A stretch of 64,000 nt of DNA from Prosopis cineraria (lineage: Eukaryota > Streptophyta > Magnoliopsida > Fabales > Fabaceae): the NCBI RefSeq assembly GCF_029017545.1, contig NW_026555339.1, positions 24,724,438-24,788,437 on the forward strand, given 5' to 3'. Each line of letters starts with the position of its first letter. Position 1 is the first letter of the stretch. Made by a program: the position numbers and the translations under genes. Positions 47,689-59,095 of the stretch are shown piece after piece. Below the pieces are notes generated by a model. The model ran no database searches. It was not told the origin of the DNA and saw nothing but the letters and a program-made list of their open reading frames with translations.

Positions 47689-48589
47689 ATTCCGTGCCAG
47701 CATATCTTGGTCTTCATCTAGTATTGTGTACATTTTGTTATTAGTTTTTCATATCCTATTATCTAGGAGAGCTGGACTAATTCTTTCATTTGTTTTGTCC
47801 ATTACAACATCTTCCCATTCCTACTTGCATTAGACATCAAAATCCAATTCCCACTAGATTGCCTTCCTTCTTTGACAATCTGAATGGTGCATAGTTTTAC
47901 ATATTCATTAATACAAAGTTATGTTTCTTAGTACGTGTGATGGACTTTATGTATCAGTTTTATGATTTGGTCGGACTAAGATGATATTGAAAGTAAATTT
48001 TCAGTACCTATAGCTGGCGGCCACATGGGATAGTCTTCCTCATCGACGTTCTGCCATTGAAAACGAAAATCAAACTCAAACATCAAACTTGAACAAAAAC
48101 GAACACCAGAGATAAAGTAAACCAAACAACAAATTAGACTTGAACACGAACATCAAACTTGAACTTTACAACATAAAACGAAAGTAAAAAACTGGAACAA
48201 GAATTAGAGTAATGGTTGCAGAATCGCAATACATGACTCTCAACAAACTGAATGCAAAATTGTTCTCGCAACCAACAAGCAAACACGCATATGGGTTCTC
48301 GCCCTCAACCAGATGAGGATTTCAACTCAAATTAAAACAGACATATTCAGCCAAACAGAATTAAAAAAGAATTTTAAAAAATCAGCAGAACTCAACTTCT
48401 CTGAAATTCTTTTTCAGATTCTGGGTTGAAAAAAAGTTCTTCAGATGAGAAGGCAGAGATTCGAACACGGCGAAGAATAAATCTCCATAGTTCCAAATTT
48501 TCGAACCGGACCAAGGAAGAGATTCTGAAGAAAAATCAAGCTTAAAATCGATGAATCTTGACTCACCCATACCTTTGAAATCAACCTCT
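47689..48589. other. 3' flank of CAF1 and intergenic DNA
   Basis: Likely holds the CAF1 3' UTR. No canonical AATAAA was noted close to the stop. 48060-48200 is rich in repeated 'aaacttgaac/aacatcaaactt' phrases. The minus ORF at 48382-48603 has no recognisable domain. Confidence 0.4.
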
Positions 48590-49060
48590 CTCATTGAAAA
48601 CACCTGCCAGGGTTCTCGCCGTCAAACCCACTTCTTCTGGGTTTTGCTTTACAGTAGTCACTTCTCACCGTTAAACCCACTCCGTTCATGCCAGAGCTTC
48701 GCCCCTTCCCTCATCCCCGATGGCCGCAGTAGCTCGTCCCCTCTTCTAGGTTACCCATCGCTACCCATCGGAATAAAGAAGACTTAGATTTGGGTGTTGG
48801 GTTTTCGCAGAAAATGTTCGAGGCGTCCTTGACTTGAGATTTGGGTTTTACTTTTGGTTCCTCTGATTTGGATTTTGCAAGACCTGGAAGAACAATGAAG
48901 GAGATGGACGGGAAGGGGAGAAGCCCAGACGAAGGAGACGAGGATGGCGAAGGGTACAAATCTGACGTGCGACGTGACGGGAAAATTGACGTGGATGTAT
49001 TTTTATTTTTAATTTTTAATTTTCAAAATAATGAGGAGACTATCGACAAAACAAGTCAAA
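48590..49060. other. GC-rich segment of unknown origin
   Basis: Markedly more GC-rich than its surroundings, with overlapping ORFs on both strands (48551-48787 +, 48841-49065 +, 48711-48959 -). All are biased (Ser/Pro or Asp/Gly/Arg), without a domain and with no start context that decides between them. Composition and the ctgacgtgcgacgtgacggg ending suggest the terminal part of a transposon or an old gene 5' end. I do not call a gene. Confidence 0.3.
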
Positions 49061-51883
49061 GTTAAATTAACAAAATGAGAGGATAAAATTATATCAAATT
49101 AAAAAATGTTAAATAAAATTATGTCCAAAAAAATTAGGATGTAAAGAGCACACAAATTTGTATGTTAACTGTTTAAAAATTAATTATAATTTTAAATGAA
49201 TATTTATAAATAATAAAATTAAAATTATTAAATATTAAATTATTAAATATTTTAATAATATTTATTAAATTTTAATTTAACAAAAATTCAGAGCATTCAG
49301 TGTTTTAGAAAAAAAAAAATTCATGAGCAAATTATCAACAAAAATATGATTAAAATCTTATATATTACTGCACGTGGACGTCATACCATATTAAAAAAGG
49401 AGTTAAATTTTAATGTTAGAAAAGTCTCTTGGAATTACAATCATCTTTGGTTAAAGTTAGAGAAATAAAGAAAAATATAGAATAACAAAGGAAAAGAGAG
49501 ACTTGGAAGCTTTTTTTTTTTTTTCCCTAACACATTTCATTATTTACATACATTTTATGATAGTTTTCTTGCATTATTGCATTCTTGAGAACTCAATTCT
49601 TGCATTTTTAGGCATTTTTATACTTTTATAATTAACTAGGATTTATTCATAGCCTTATGTTACTTTGGTCATTTTGGCAAAATTTTTGAGCAACTATGGG
49701 ATAGTAGCTTAGTTTGTCTCTTTTGTCTTCCTAATATCAATGAAATAAATTTGAGATTCAAATTCATTCTAAATTACAAAGAAATATAAAAAATATATAT
49801 AAGTTATAAGATACTTCATGATAAAGGCATTAATATTAAGTTATTATGTTTTATAACCTAAGAGCTTGGAAAAGATATTGTATCTTACAATTGGCTTAGA
49901 ATTTTGATTTGAAATTTTGCACACATGCTTTGATCACTCTTGTATGTATAATTGTAAGTACAAACAAGGATTTGGATGAATATTAAATGGCCAAGAGATT
50001 GGATTATAAGGCAAACTCCAAAGCAAGAAGACCTTAAGATGGCACATGTGTAAGAGTTTATTCAAAGAGCATCTAATAACTCTAAACCATAAGGATTTCG
50101 ACCAAGCAACCCCTTAATCACCCTTTTATCATCATTTTAGAAGTGTTAATGAATTTTGATCAAGTGAGGAAGCCAAGAAGAGCTACAAGTGCACTCAAAT
50201 TAATCTAGATTGATTAGTAGTCACATGCATTGTTTAACTCCATAACCAAGTTGGTTAAGTAGTTTTATATTTATCCTTGGTCTTGATCACCTAGAAACTA
50301 CTTCCTTTCACTTATTTTACACCTCACATGTTGATCAAGTGAGCTGGACATGATTTATAAAGTGGAGACCTCATTAAACACATTATTTTTATTACCTACT
50401 CACTCACACATTCCATATATTTGACAATTCCTTGTATTGAACATTTTCATCCCTCTCTCTATTTTCTCTCATTCTCTTTTCTTTTAGCCACCATTCTCCT
50501 CTTCTCAATCAAGGTTTAAAGCTATGGAAGCCATTCAAAGAGGAATCTCTACATGGATTATGAAGAGAACCACCATGAGTAGCTAGATCATCTTAAAGCT
50601 CTTCAAGGAGATGAAGCCTGTGCTTGAATTTTTCTAACTTTGCTTTTCATTTCATTTTTCTTGTGATTCTTTTCATCTTCTTCTTTGATTCTTTCAATTA
50701 TGTTCTTGATGATTCAATATAGGTCTTAGTTGTCTCATCTTAGCCAAATTTCTTGTTTAAAGAAGAAGAAGATATGTACTTGATTCTTGAACTAATTGTG
50801 AACTCTAAGTATTTGTATTTATCCCTCAAGTTTTTTATGAATACATACATATTTTCATTTCAATCTTTTGCTATTTAGATGTGCATTATCTATTTTTAAT
50901 TCTTAAACTTTAATTAATATCATAATCTTGATTGGTTTACAGTATTTAACATGATCAAGGAAAGAGTTAGGGCTAGTTTCAAGAGTTAAGTCATAGATTA
51001 GCATAAGTCTTCAAGGTATTTGTGAATGAGTTTAATCACTTGTGCCTAGTCCGAAAGGTCATTTAAGCGTTTTCATATGTCAATTAAAGGGCAAGAACTG
51101 AACTGAATCAAGTTAGGAAAATTAGGATGGTGTAGATGAATTCATTCCTTGGAGAGCTACTTTAAATGCTTGGTTGAACCTTCATCATTTTCCTTTTGTC
51201 ACTTTTTTAAAAATTCAAAAATATAAACATATTAAATTCTAACACTCTCTTGAATTTACCCATGTCATTAACTTGTTATAATCTTTGGATTGATCGTGTT
51301 TCCCATTGATTGCTTTCATGAGATTAAAATAAATTAAGGTGTATTCTCTTCTACATTCTAGTTTTTCTTTAAAAAGGTCAACACGACTTAGGGCTTTTCA
51401 TTATCCTAAAGAGACTAAGAAGGTTGAGAGAAAGAGAAAGAGGGAGACAAAAAGGTTCGTTGAACTATACACTGCATTATTGTAATTTGGATTGTTAGAT
51501 TAGGGGAAAGGTAAAAGAATAAAATTAAATCCTCAATCACAATTGCAAATCGATTGAACTCGTTTAACTCAAAGTGGGTAGAAGAATTACCTTTTGATTT
51601 CAAACTTCTCATGTATTGTCTTCAAGTAGTTGGATCTCAGGAGTAGACAACGTAGATTTACTTCCTCTACTAGTATCCACACGAACAACTTTCAACTCAA
51701 ACAGTATGCTAGTACTTGAAATATCTGTCTGTTTTCTTAATCGTTAAATTACTCTTCTCTAGGGTGTTTTCCATGGCTCTCAATGTGTTTTTTCTGTTAG
51801 GACTTTTTTGACTTCTAATTCACAACTCAAGGACCTCCCCTTTTCTATATTATAAATAGATTAAGGCTTTTGCCTTTCTATTG
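49061..51883. other. AT-rich DNA, probably unclassified transposon remains
   Basis: 49150-49280 resembles the right arm of the 4421-5226 MITE (gaatatttataaataataaa, tattaaatattttaataata). 50340-50640 has a TATA-like tttataaagtggagac, then pyrimidine-rich sequence and a caaggtttaaagctatggaa stretch. This looks like the promoter part of an LTR, but no ends or coding remnants were found. The minus ORF at 51415-51612 is not convincing. The rest shows nothing I can name. Confidence 0.4.
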
Positions 51884-54548
51884 TGTAACATCCTGACTTT
51901 CTAAATCCTGCATTAATTACTAGTTACAGAATGGATTAGTGATTTAGTGTAAGATTAGTACTTTGGATAGTGGAGTGCTATATTTACTCCTTGGGATATT
52001 ATATGAACAGGTATGAGTGGAAGGATGAGGTCTCAATACAGATTACGTGAGCATAGTGAGGACTTTCCTAACTATGCCATACGTTGTGGTAAAGGATGGG
52101 TACACCGCGACGTATGGTATAAAATTTTGATTAATTAGGACGTGCAGCAGCTCATGAAATAGAAGGAAAAAGAGGAAAAGAGAAGTTAGACATGAAGAAG
52201 AGAAGGGACCTCTGCTAGGGCAAGTGATTTCGGGAGTAAGAACAACGTTTTCGACCTATTACTTATCAAGTAAGTGTCATACTACTTTAACCTCTAGTTC
52301 TACTCTATTTTCTCTTAGTTTTAACTAGTGAGAAATTGAATTCAAAAGTTTTAAGGAGTTTATTTCTTACCTAATAGTAATAAAAAGGTCCTCTAGGACT
52401 AAACTAGTATTTTATGACTAGTTTGAGTTAGAATGATAAAGCTTTAAAGCTATAAGCATAATTTGCCTTAATCCAGAGAGAGAGTAGTGAGAGAAGATTT
52501 AATTGTGAGGAAGTTAATGCATGTTGTGAGTGGAAGTTAGCTATAATGTGCTTGAATGAATGCGAATAAAGAAAATGAAAGTGATTAGGTACTTGATTAC
52601 TATAATTGGCACTTTTTGTTAATATTGGAATTGACTCTAGGTGTTCAATAGTGTAGATTATCGTGCATGATGTGTTGAAATTATGGAAAAGAAGTAAAGT
52701 AAGGTTTTGAGTACACGGGTAACCCTTTCATGCGAATAGAAGGGTTGAGGTAACCATATAGTTTATTATATTTATTAACTATTATAACTGTGTAGAAGTA
52801 AACTTGTTATTTTATGAGTTTTATGCATGATTTGATATTGTGAATGATTTTTGCATGAAAATCAATTTTTGAAATGAAATTTGAAAGGTTATTGGTTTTG
52901 ATTAATATATATATGTTATGTATAAGAGTGTATGATGTGGAAACATGAATGAGCAGTGAAACTTATGTGAAAAAGCATGATCATAGGGGTAAAAATTCAC
53001 CCAGGTTATGTGGAGTTGTGTGTGTGTAGAGATAGGAGTGAAAAATCCATATAGTCAGTTTGGCACCATGGGACATCTAGTGCAGCATTATATAGGCTTG
53101 TACCATGGCTAATCAAGTTACTATAGGACATTCGGGCAGTCTGACAACTCCCTAGTGCTCGTTAGGGTGCAGTTAGGAGTCAACGATGCCTCTATTACAA
53201 GTATGTAAAGAGGGAAAACATAGTCCATAAGTTAGATAGATCACCTTTAGCCAGGTGTTTATACCATTGAAAGTGTGCTCTCAACTCAATGAGTGATTGA
53301 TCCAATAGAGCCTATGGTTTCATGTCGGGGAGCATTTGAGGTTTAATGGCTAGATGATCATGCTAGTGTGTATTTATGTGGAATGCTATGAAAAGAGGAA
53401 ATTCCTACACACTTTGAAATAAAATTGTTATTATTCTAGTTTTATTACTTTGACATGGTTATCTATGGTAATAGACATTAAATGAACTATATTAGTTACT
53501 GAGATTTTTATCTCACTCATGGTTATTACATTTTTCAGGTTCTAGTAATGGAGGTGAAAAGGGGAAAGACATAAGCTGAGTTGGCACCTTTCACTAAAGC
53601 CTTTTCTATAAGAATTGGCATAATGAATTTGTATATTATTAGTTGTGAGCTTGTGCATAAGTTGCCAAAGGAAATTGAGTATATGTGCATAAGGTTATGA
53701 ATATTATATTTGGTGATTTTGGTTCCCTAGCCCTATGTATATGTGTCAATGATGAAATGATAAAGTGGGTTAGTAGATAAATGTGAATATGGGTGTATAT
53801 GAAGTATACTCAATGTGTACGTGGAAATTTAGCCTTGGATTTGAGTTAAATGAAAATGCAAATTTATGCCCAAATTATGTGTAATGGACAATTTACAGGT
53901 CAAGAGGGTATATGCGTGTCATATTATTAATATGATTGGTCAATTAGGTGTATATTGTCCATTTGAATGTGGTTAAGGCCCTAAAAGTGGCTAATTACAT
54001 GCAGTTTCAATTGATAATGCTCAATTGAAAAATTTTGACATAAAATGGTCAAAATATTCTTGGGTGTCTAATTTATAAAATGAAATATCGAATTGAAATA
54101 AAGCTGGTGTCATTAGTTAGATTATGAAATAAGCTTCATGGAGGTGCTTGAACCACCCCAATCGGACATCAGATGCAAAAACGGTGCACATCTAAAGTTT
54201 GTACTAGAAAACTATTGTGTGATAGTAGAATCAGGTGTGTGCGTCGCAGAGCATGTATCCACATGCTACGATGCATGGCATAAAGAAGCAATTGGGGTCT
54301 TTATGCCACATGCCATGGCTCATGTCCTCTATTTCGACCTAATTTTATTAAAATGCACATGTTCTCTTGGTCTTTGATGTACTTTTGCATATTGCTTCCG
54401 CTGTGTAATGTTTTATAGTTTGAGTAATTTATGAAATAATTTTGAAAATGTTTTACCTCGGATCCTAAAACTATCTAAATATTTGGTTTTCGTACAAATT
54501 AGTAGATTGAGTGAAGGATTGTATGGTGATATCATTAAGGGCATTACA
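51884..54548 (+). mobile_element. Element E 5' LTR (chromovirus, family A relative)
   Basis: 2665 bp from TGTAACATCCTGACTTTCTA to ...GGGCATTACA, followed at once by a primer-binding site. It shares the plan of family A: the minisatellite-like block near 53090-53190, aaaccata...gtgctctcaa near 53220-53285, the cccaatcggacatcagatgc block near 54158, and GC-rich palindromic blocks at 52070-52150 and 54235-54320. No partner 3' LTR was found in the window, so the element is truncated on the right. The ORF at 54138-54377 is a chance frame. Confidence 0.88.
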
Positions 54549-54554
54549 AATAGT

Positions 54555-54566
54555 TGGTATCAGTTG
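54555..54566 (+). promoter_or_regulatory. Element E primer-binding site
   Basis: TGGTATCAG matches the initiator tRNA-Met site perfectly for nine bases, six bases after the LTR end. The next bases (ttg) depart from the usual AGC. Confidence 0.85.
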
Positions 54567-54702
54567 CTTGAGTTTTGAGATTTGGTCACTATGATTGTTT
54601 ATTGCATTCATCCTAGAACCTAACAACTTATATATTGTTCATTACACCATTCTTTCCCTTTTGCTTACTTTTTTTTTCTTTCATTCTCAGGAGGGGAGAA
54701 AA

Positions 54703-55235
54703 ATGAGAAAAAGGGGTACTCGAGCTTCATGTAGTACTCGAGCATCTAGGCATCCAGTAGAGGATAAACCTATGCCAAAGGTTCAGTCGGATGAGCCGCA
54801 AGTTGAGAGACGGGATGTTTTTTTAGAAGATCTTAGAGATATGATGATTGATATTCAGCAAACAGTGAGAGATCATGACATGCTATTAAGGGGTAGAGAT
54901 CAGGCAGAGGAAAGAGAAGGTCAAGAAAGACCAGTATAGGAGGAAGCTCATAACCAAACTTGAGCTATCTCAAGCTTTAGGTAGTAGGCAAGCTATGGGA
55001 GTTGCTACTGATCCATCTATGGACCAAGCTTGAAAGACTTTTGTAAGGTTCAGTCTACCAACATTCAACGACATTATGAAAGAGGGAGAAGCCGAGTAGT
55101 AGATTGAACGCCTTGAGACCATATTCGAGGTAATTACCTACACGTTAAAGCAAGAGGTGATTTTAGCTACAGTTCAGTTGGTTAGAGCAGCTAAGAGATG
55201 GTAGGATTCAATGAGACCATTTGGGGGTGTGAGGT
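54703..55235 (+). pseudogene. Element E gag, first part
   Basis: The ATG at 54703 opens a frame MRKRGTRASCSTRASRHPVE, then EDLRDMMIDIQQTVRDHD, ending at a TAG at 54937-54939. Further gag is readable after frame changes: FVRFSLPTFNDIMKEGEAE, two stops at 55097-55102, IERLETIFEVI, then QLVRAAKRW, stop, DSMRPFGGVR. The family reads EAEQWIERLE, so the double stop is Gln and Trp lost by C-to-T/G-to-A change. Gag forms the virus-like particle. It continues at 57606 after the inner element. Confidence 0.85.
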
Positions 55236-55629
55236 TGATGGGAAGAAAAATAAAAAAGAAATAATTAAAGATATTATAAGGATATTGTAGATTTGAAGAT
55301 CGAAGATATTTTGCTTTCATATTAATTACACATATTTTGTTTTAATTTACATTATTGTTATCTTTCAACATTTATTATTATCTTTTCATTTATTGTTATC
55401 TTTTTGTTTAATTTTAGAATTTCTAGGATTTTCATGTATTTAATTCTAGGATTGGGTTGAAGCCTGTAAACAGCACCTCAACTCATGTGATTTGAATGCA
55501 CATTTGATAAAATAAGAATTACCGTTATCTTGCCTCTCATTTGTGTTTTCTCTTTTCTTTATTCTCTATATGGATTCCTTTTTTTCTTTTATATATTCTC
55601 TCCCGCTTTTCCTTCCCCATTTTGCATTA
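55236..55629 (+). repeat. Non-autonomous element 5' LTR
   Basis: 394 bp, TGATGGGAAG... to ...ttttgcatta. Its TATA region reads cctgtaaacagc at 55463-55474, where the 3' LTR has a good TATA box, so its promoter is probably dead. ORFs at 55530-55724 and 55543-55737 are chance frames. Confidence 0.9.
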
Positions 55630-55631
55630 AT

Positions 55632-55643
55632 TGGTATCAGGGC
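55632..55643 (+). promoter_or_regulatory. Non-autonomous element primer-binding site
   Basis: TGGTATCAGGGC begins about two bases after the LTR. It matches the initiator tRNA-Met site TGGTATCAGAGC in 11 of 12 positions. Confidence 0.92.
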
Positions 55644-56293
55644 AAAGGTTCCTACCACTTTGCTTCTATTATCAAACCCCTTCTTAGTACCAAGAATCAT
55701 TATACCAAAGGCTTTGGGAGATAAGTTTATAATTTAAGACTCCTTAAGTTACTTGGTAAGGTACTTTAATCCTAAGTTTTAGCTATTTGTCTCCTTTCCT
55801 TATTCCTTTTTCCTATTATTCTTGTTTGTTTCTACTTTCCTTCACTTTAAGCCATTCTACCATATTTTCTTCTTTTTGATATTATTTTGTTTTCCATATT
55901 TTGTTTCCTTCCTTTATTTATTTCATTTTTCCTTTCCTTCATTCACTCGTCCGATTTTTCCTTTGACTTAACCCTTTAAAAAAAATTTACCTTATAAATA
56001 GTTATCTACCTTAGGCTAGTTGAAGTCTCTATTGGTTTCCCTGAGGGGTTTCCAAGCCCCTAGAGGTCACTTTGAATACTTTGCTCAGGTTGTTACTTAT
56101 TTAACATGTTTGATCGCTAAGAAACTTTTGAGTTCTTGGTGGGTTAGACTTGTTAAATAGGGTCTTCACCTTTTAAGTGAGGACAACTTGGGAACCTTTT
56201 CTCAAATAAGATATTCAAAAAAAAAATCTCACCTTCCATTGCCTACAATCACAAAAAAAAATCACATTCAATCATGATATTATGGTCTCATTT

Positions 56294-56833
56294 AATTGCC
56301 AATATGATTATATTGACCATCATCAATATAATTGTCATTGTCAATGTGATTATGTTAACCATTAGTACTATGATTATGTCAATCATTATCAATGTCACTA
56401 TCAGTGTGATTTGGTTGATCAATCAGACTTAGATTTCATATGTTCACACCTTGAATTTGTGAGAGATAAAATTGATGAACTCTAAAGCTCCATTTGATCT
56501 ACATTAAAAGAAGGGCATTGCTATTAAGTTGAGAAAGAGAAGTTATATCAAAAGGAAATAACTCCTAATCTTCTTGATAGTATCTTAAAACATAAAAACC
56601 CTAATATTTTGACTTTTGAAGGAGATAATATGTATAACCAAGACCATGTACCTATATCAATGGTGTTAGAGAGTAATATTACTAATGATTTTGAGATTGA
56701 GGCATGTGACGACATAGAAATTGAAGAAGTCTAGTTGAATTATAGTGAAGCTTTTGCTCCTACCCTAGATATAAGCATTATTGAGACTCAAGAGGCAACT
56801 CTTAATCAAGAAAAAGAGAAAGTATGGAAGTAA
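56294..56833 (+). pseudogene. Unidentified ORF remnant with a Cys/His/Tyr-rich repeat
   Basis: In one frame, 56294-56432 encodes a degenerate eight-residue repeat around Q-C-D-Y-V-N-H-Y (NCQYDYIDHHQYNCHCQCDY, then VNH, stop, YYDYVNHYQCHYQCDLVDQ). At DNA level the tgattatgt(t/c)aa(c/t)catta unit recurs with a ~24-bp period. A second open part at about 56561-56833 reads TPNLLDSILKHKNPNILTFE, then MYNQDHVPISMVLESNITN, with an acidic end and one internal TAG. Neither part belongs to a family I can name. They could be the remains of a gag-like or carrier ORF of this non-autonomous family. Confidence 0.5.
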
Positions 56834-57196
56834 ATTCTACACATGATAGCTAAAATTTTGAGACAATTAATGATGGTATCCAATTTCAAGCGGCTCCTAC
56901 TCTATCTAATTCATCTACCATGCCCTCTAATAATGATGTTATTGTAAATATGGAAGCACATATTGTTCATGAACCATATGGTCCCCTTCAATATTATCTT
57001 ATTTGTTGCAAAGGATTTTCAAATCTGTATGTTGTGCTTTTACATGCTTAAATTATTTATTGTTCATTTGATGCCATTTATTGGTATTTAATTTACTAGA
57101 AAGGGTTTCCAAATAGAGACACAACTCAGAATCTTTTGATCCTAACATACTTCCAAAGCATATCCACAGATTTTACTCTCCAAATGAGAGTTTTTC

Positions 57197-57210
57197 AAGT
57201 GGGGGAGAAA
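57197..57210 (+). promoter_or_regulatory. Non-autonomous element polypurine tract
   Basis: aagtgggggagaaa ends directly at the start of the 3' LTR (TGATGGGAAA). It is a typical purine-rich plus-strand primer. Confidence 0.92.
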
Positions 57211-57600
57211 TGATGGGAAAAAAAAGAAAAAATAATTAAAGATATTATAAGGATATTGTAGATTTAAAGATCAAAGATATTTTGCCCTCATATTAATTAT
57301 GCCTATTTTGTTTTAATTTGCATTATTGTTATCTTTCAACATTTATTATTATCTTTTCATTTATTGTTATCTTTTTATTTAATTTTAGAATTTTTAGGAT
57401 TTTCATGTATTTAATTCTTAGGCTCGGTTAAAGCCTATAAATAGCACTTCAACTCATTTAATTTAGACGCATATTTGATTAAATAAGAATTACTATTATC
57501 TTGTTTCTCCTTTGAGTTTTCTCTTCTCTCTATTTTCTCTATTGATTCCTTTCTTTCTTTTCTATATTCTCTCCCTCTTCTCCTTCCCCATTCTGAATCA
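57211..57600 (+). repeat. Non-autonomous element 3' LTR
   Basis: 390 bp, similar to 55236-55629 throughout. It keeps a TATA box (ctataaatagc, 57434-57444). It ends ...ttctgaatca and is followed by GAGGT, the target duplication. Confidence 0.92.
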
Positions 57601-57605
57601 GAGGT

Positions 57606-58495
57606 ACTCTTGGGAAGATTTTAAAAGGGTGTTCTTTGATTATTACTTCTTAACATCCTTTCATATTGAGAAAGAAGAAGAATTCCACTCGTTTAGACAA
57701 AGGGACTTGGATAAAGAGGAGTTTATCAAGAGATTCAATGATCTATCAGCATATTCCACATACTTATAGCACCACAATGATACAAAGTGAAAGGTAGAGC
57801 AATTGTTAGAAAAGATGCGTCTAGAGTATCGACAACAAATTACTTTGTTTGACATTACTACCCATGAAGACATATGTCACAAGCTGAGAACAGTTGCAAG
57901 GAGAGTTAAAGAAGTCGAGGTTGAGAAGAAGAGAGATAGTATAGGGAGATTTACATCTTTTTAAAGTTCAACTGGCAATGTTTCAAAGAAGCCCACTTAT
58001 AGCTCAAGCAGCTTTGGAGCTTTTGGGAATAGGAGCTTTACTAGAGGTTCTTAGACCTGGTCAATTCAGAGAGGTTCAGTGCAGAGGAGTATTGGGATTA
58101 GGATTGGGCCTTCAAAACCTTCGAGGCAAGCTTTAAATACATTCGCTCCTACTTTTAACACTGAAAGGTCACCTTAATGCAGTAGATACAGGAGATTTCA
58201 TGTGAGCAAGTATTGGTCTTGCTTTAAGTGTGGGAAGCTAGGCTATATCACTAGATATTATCTAGAAGGAGGAATTAAGGCAATAGATAGCAATCGACAG
58301 TTCCAGGATGAGTATTTGTAGTAACATAGGAAGAGGCTAGAGCATCTCCAAACCTGATCAAAAGGATCATTTCTGTATGTGGTAATAGCATAGGAGCATT
58401 GTTTGACTTTGGAGCTACACATTCTTTTGTCTTAGAAAAATGTGTAGATAGATTGAAACTAGCACTAAAAGACTTACCTGTTATGAATACCGTAT
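57606..58495 (+). pseudogene. Element E gag second part, zinc knuckle and start of protease
   Basis: Continues gag: YSWEDFKRVFFDYYFLTSFH, then EFHSFRQRDLDKEEFIKRFN, then the Lys/Glu-rich ARRVKEVEVEKKRDSIGRF. A zinc knuckle at 58220-58261 reads CFKCGKLGYITRYY; the family has C-x2-C-x4-H-x4-C, so His and the last Cys are both Tyr. Protease follows at 58393-58425: ALFDFGATHSFVLEKC, where the active site D-S-G-A is changed to D-F-G-A. Stops fall at likely Gln codons (e.g. GS-stop-TW). Similarity ends near 58495, so RT and integrase are lost here. Confidence 0.88.
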
Positions 58496-59095
58496 TTTGT
58501 CTAGACTTTTTTAAATAAAATAATAATAATAATAATAATAAATTCAACCAAAAAATGAATTTTAATAATATAGATAAAATAAAAAAATTTAATTAATAAC
58601 CTAGATAATCTTTTGTTGGTTAAGATTTTATTTTTTTTTTAGTTCATTAAAACAACTAAAAAATATAATAAATAAAAAAATGAAAATTTAATCCTTTAAG
58701 GATTATTTTTCAAAAAAAAAGAGAATAAATTTAATATATCTTCAAATCAATTTTAAAAAAATGTTATTTAAATCTTTAAAAAATCTCTCCCAAATTATCT
58801 CAACAATTCAAAGATTATGAGAATTAATTTTTTTGAGAGTTCATTTTTTTTAAATTTTTTTCCTTAAATCTTGTTGTTTTTCATTAAAAAAAGATATTCT
58901 TGCTCAACTCAAAATCAAATTTTCTTTTCTAATCTAATTTTTTAGATTAACTTTTTAAACATAACTAACTGAATAAAAAAAAAATAAACAAATAGTAATA
59001 AAGGGAGAGTGAAACACTAGAGAGACTAGCGTTCTAGTTTGTCCTAACTTCTTTTCCCTACGTGAAGATACAATGAGAAGAGCAAGCAAAAAGAA
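58496..59095. other. AT-rich DNA with (AAT)n
   Basis: Contains a perfect AAT/ATA run at 58519-58542 and many A/T runs. No gene. ORFs at 58275-58547 and 58955-59143 (minus) cross transposon borders and are not genes. The last five bases, aagaa, form the left target duplication of the following LTR. Confidence 0.6.

Larger units (their letters stand above)
55236..57600 (+). mobile_element. Small non-autonomous LTR element inserted in gag
   Basis: 2365 bp, flanked by a perfect 5-bp duplication GAGGT (55231-55235 and 57601-57605). LTRs of 394 bp (55236-55629) and 390 bp (57211-57600) start TGATGGGAA. A primer-binding site and a polypurine tract lie just inside the LTRs. The 1.6-kb interior has no protease, RT or integrase, only gag-like or unknown ORF debris, so it must have used enzymes of another element. 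Removing it joins the flanks into one continuous gag frame (...FGGVR / YSWEDFKRVFFDYYF), which proves the insertion. The LTRs differ mainly by transitions, so it is not young. Confidence 0.93.

Noticed and set aside
48711..48959. Ser/Pro-rich minus-strand ORF and overlapping plus-strand ORFs
   Set aside because: Open on both strands because of GC-rich composition; no domain, no start or splice evidence.
54138..54377. 79-residue ORF
   Set aside because: Lies wholly inside the element E LTR and covers its GC-rich palindromic block; no domain and not conserved in related LTRs.
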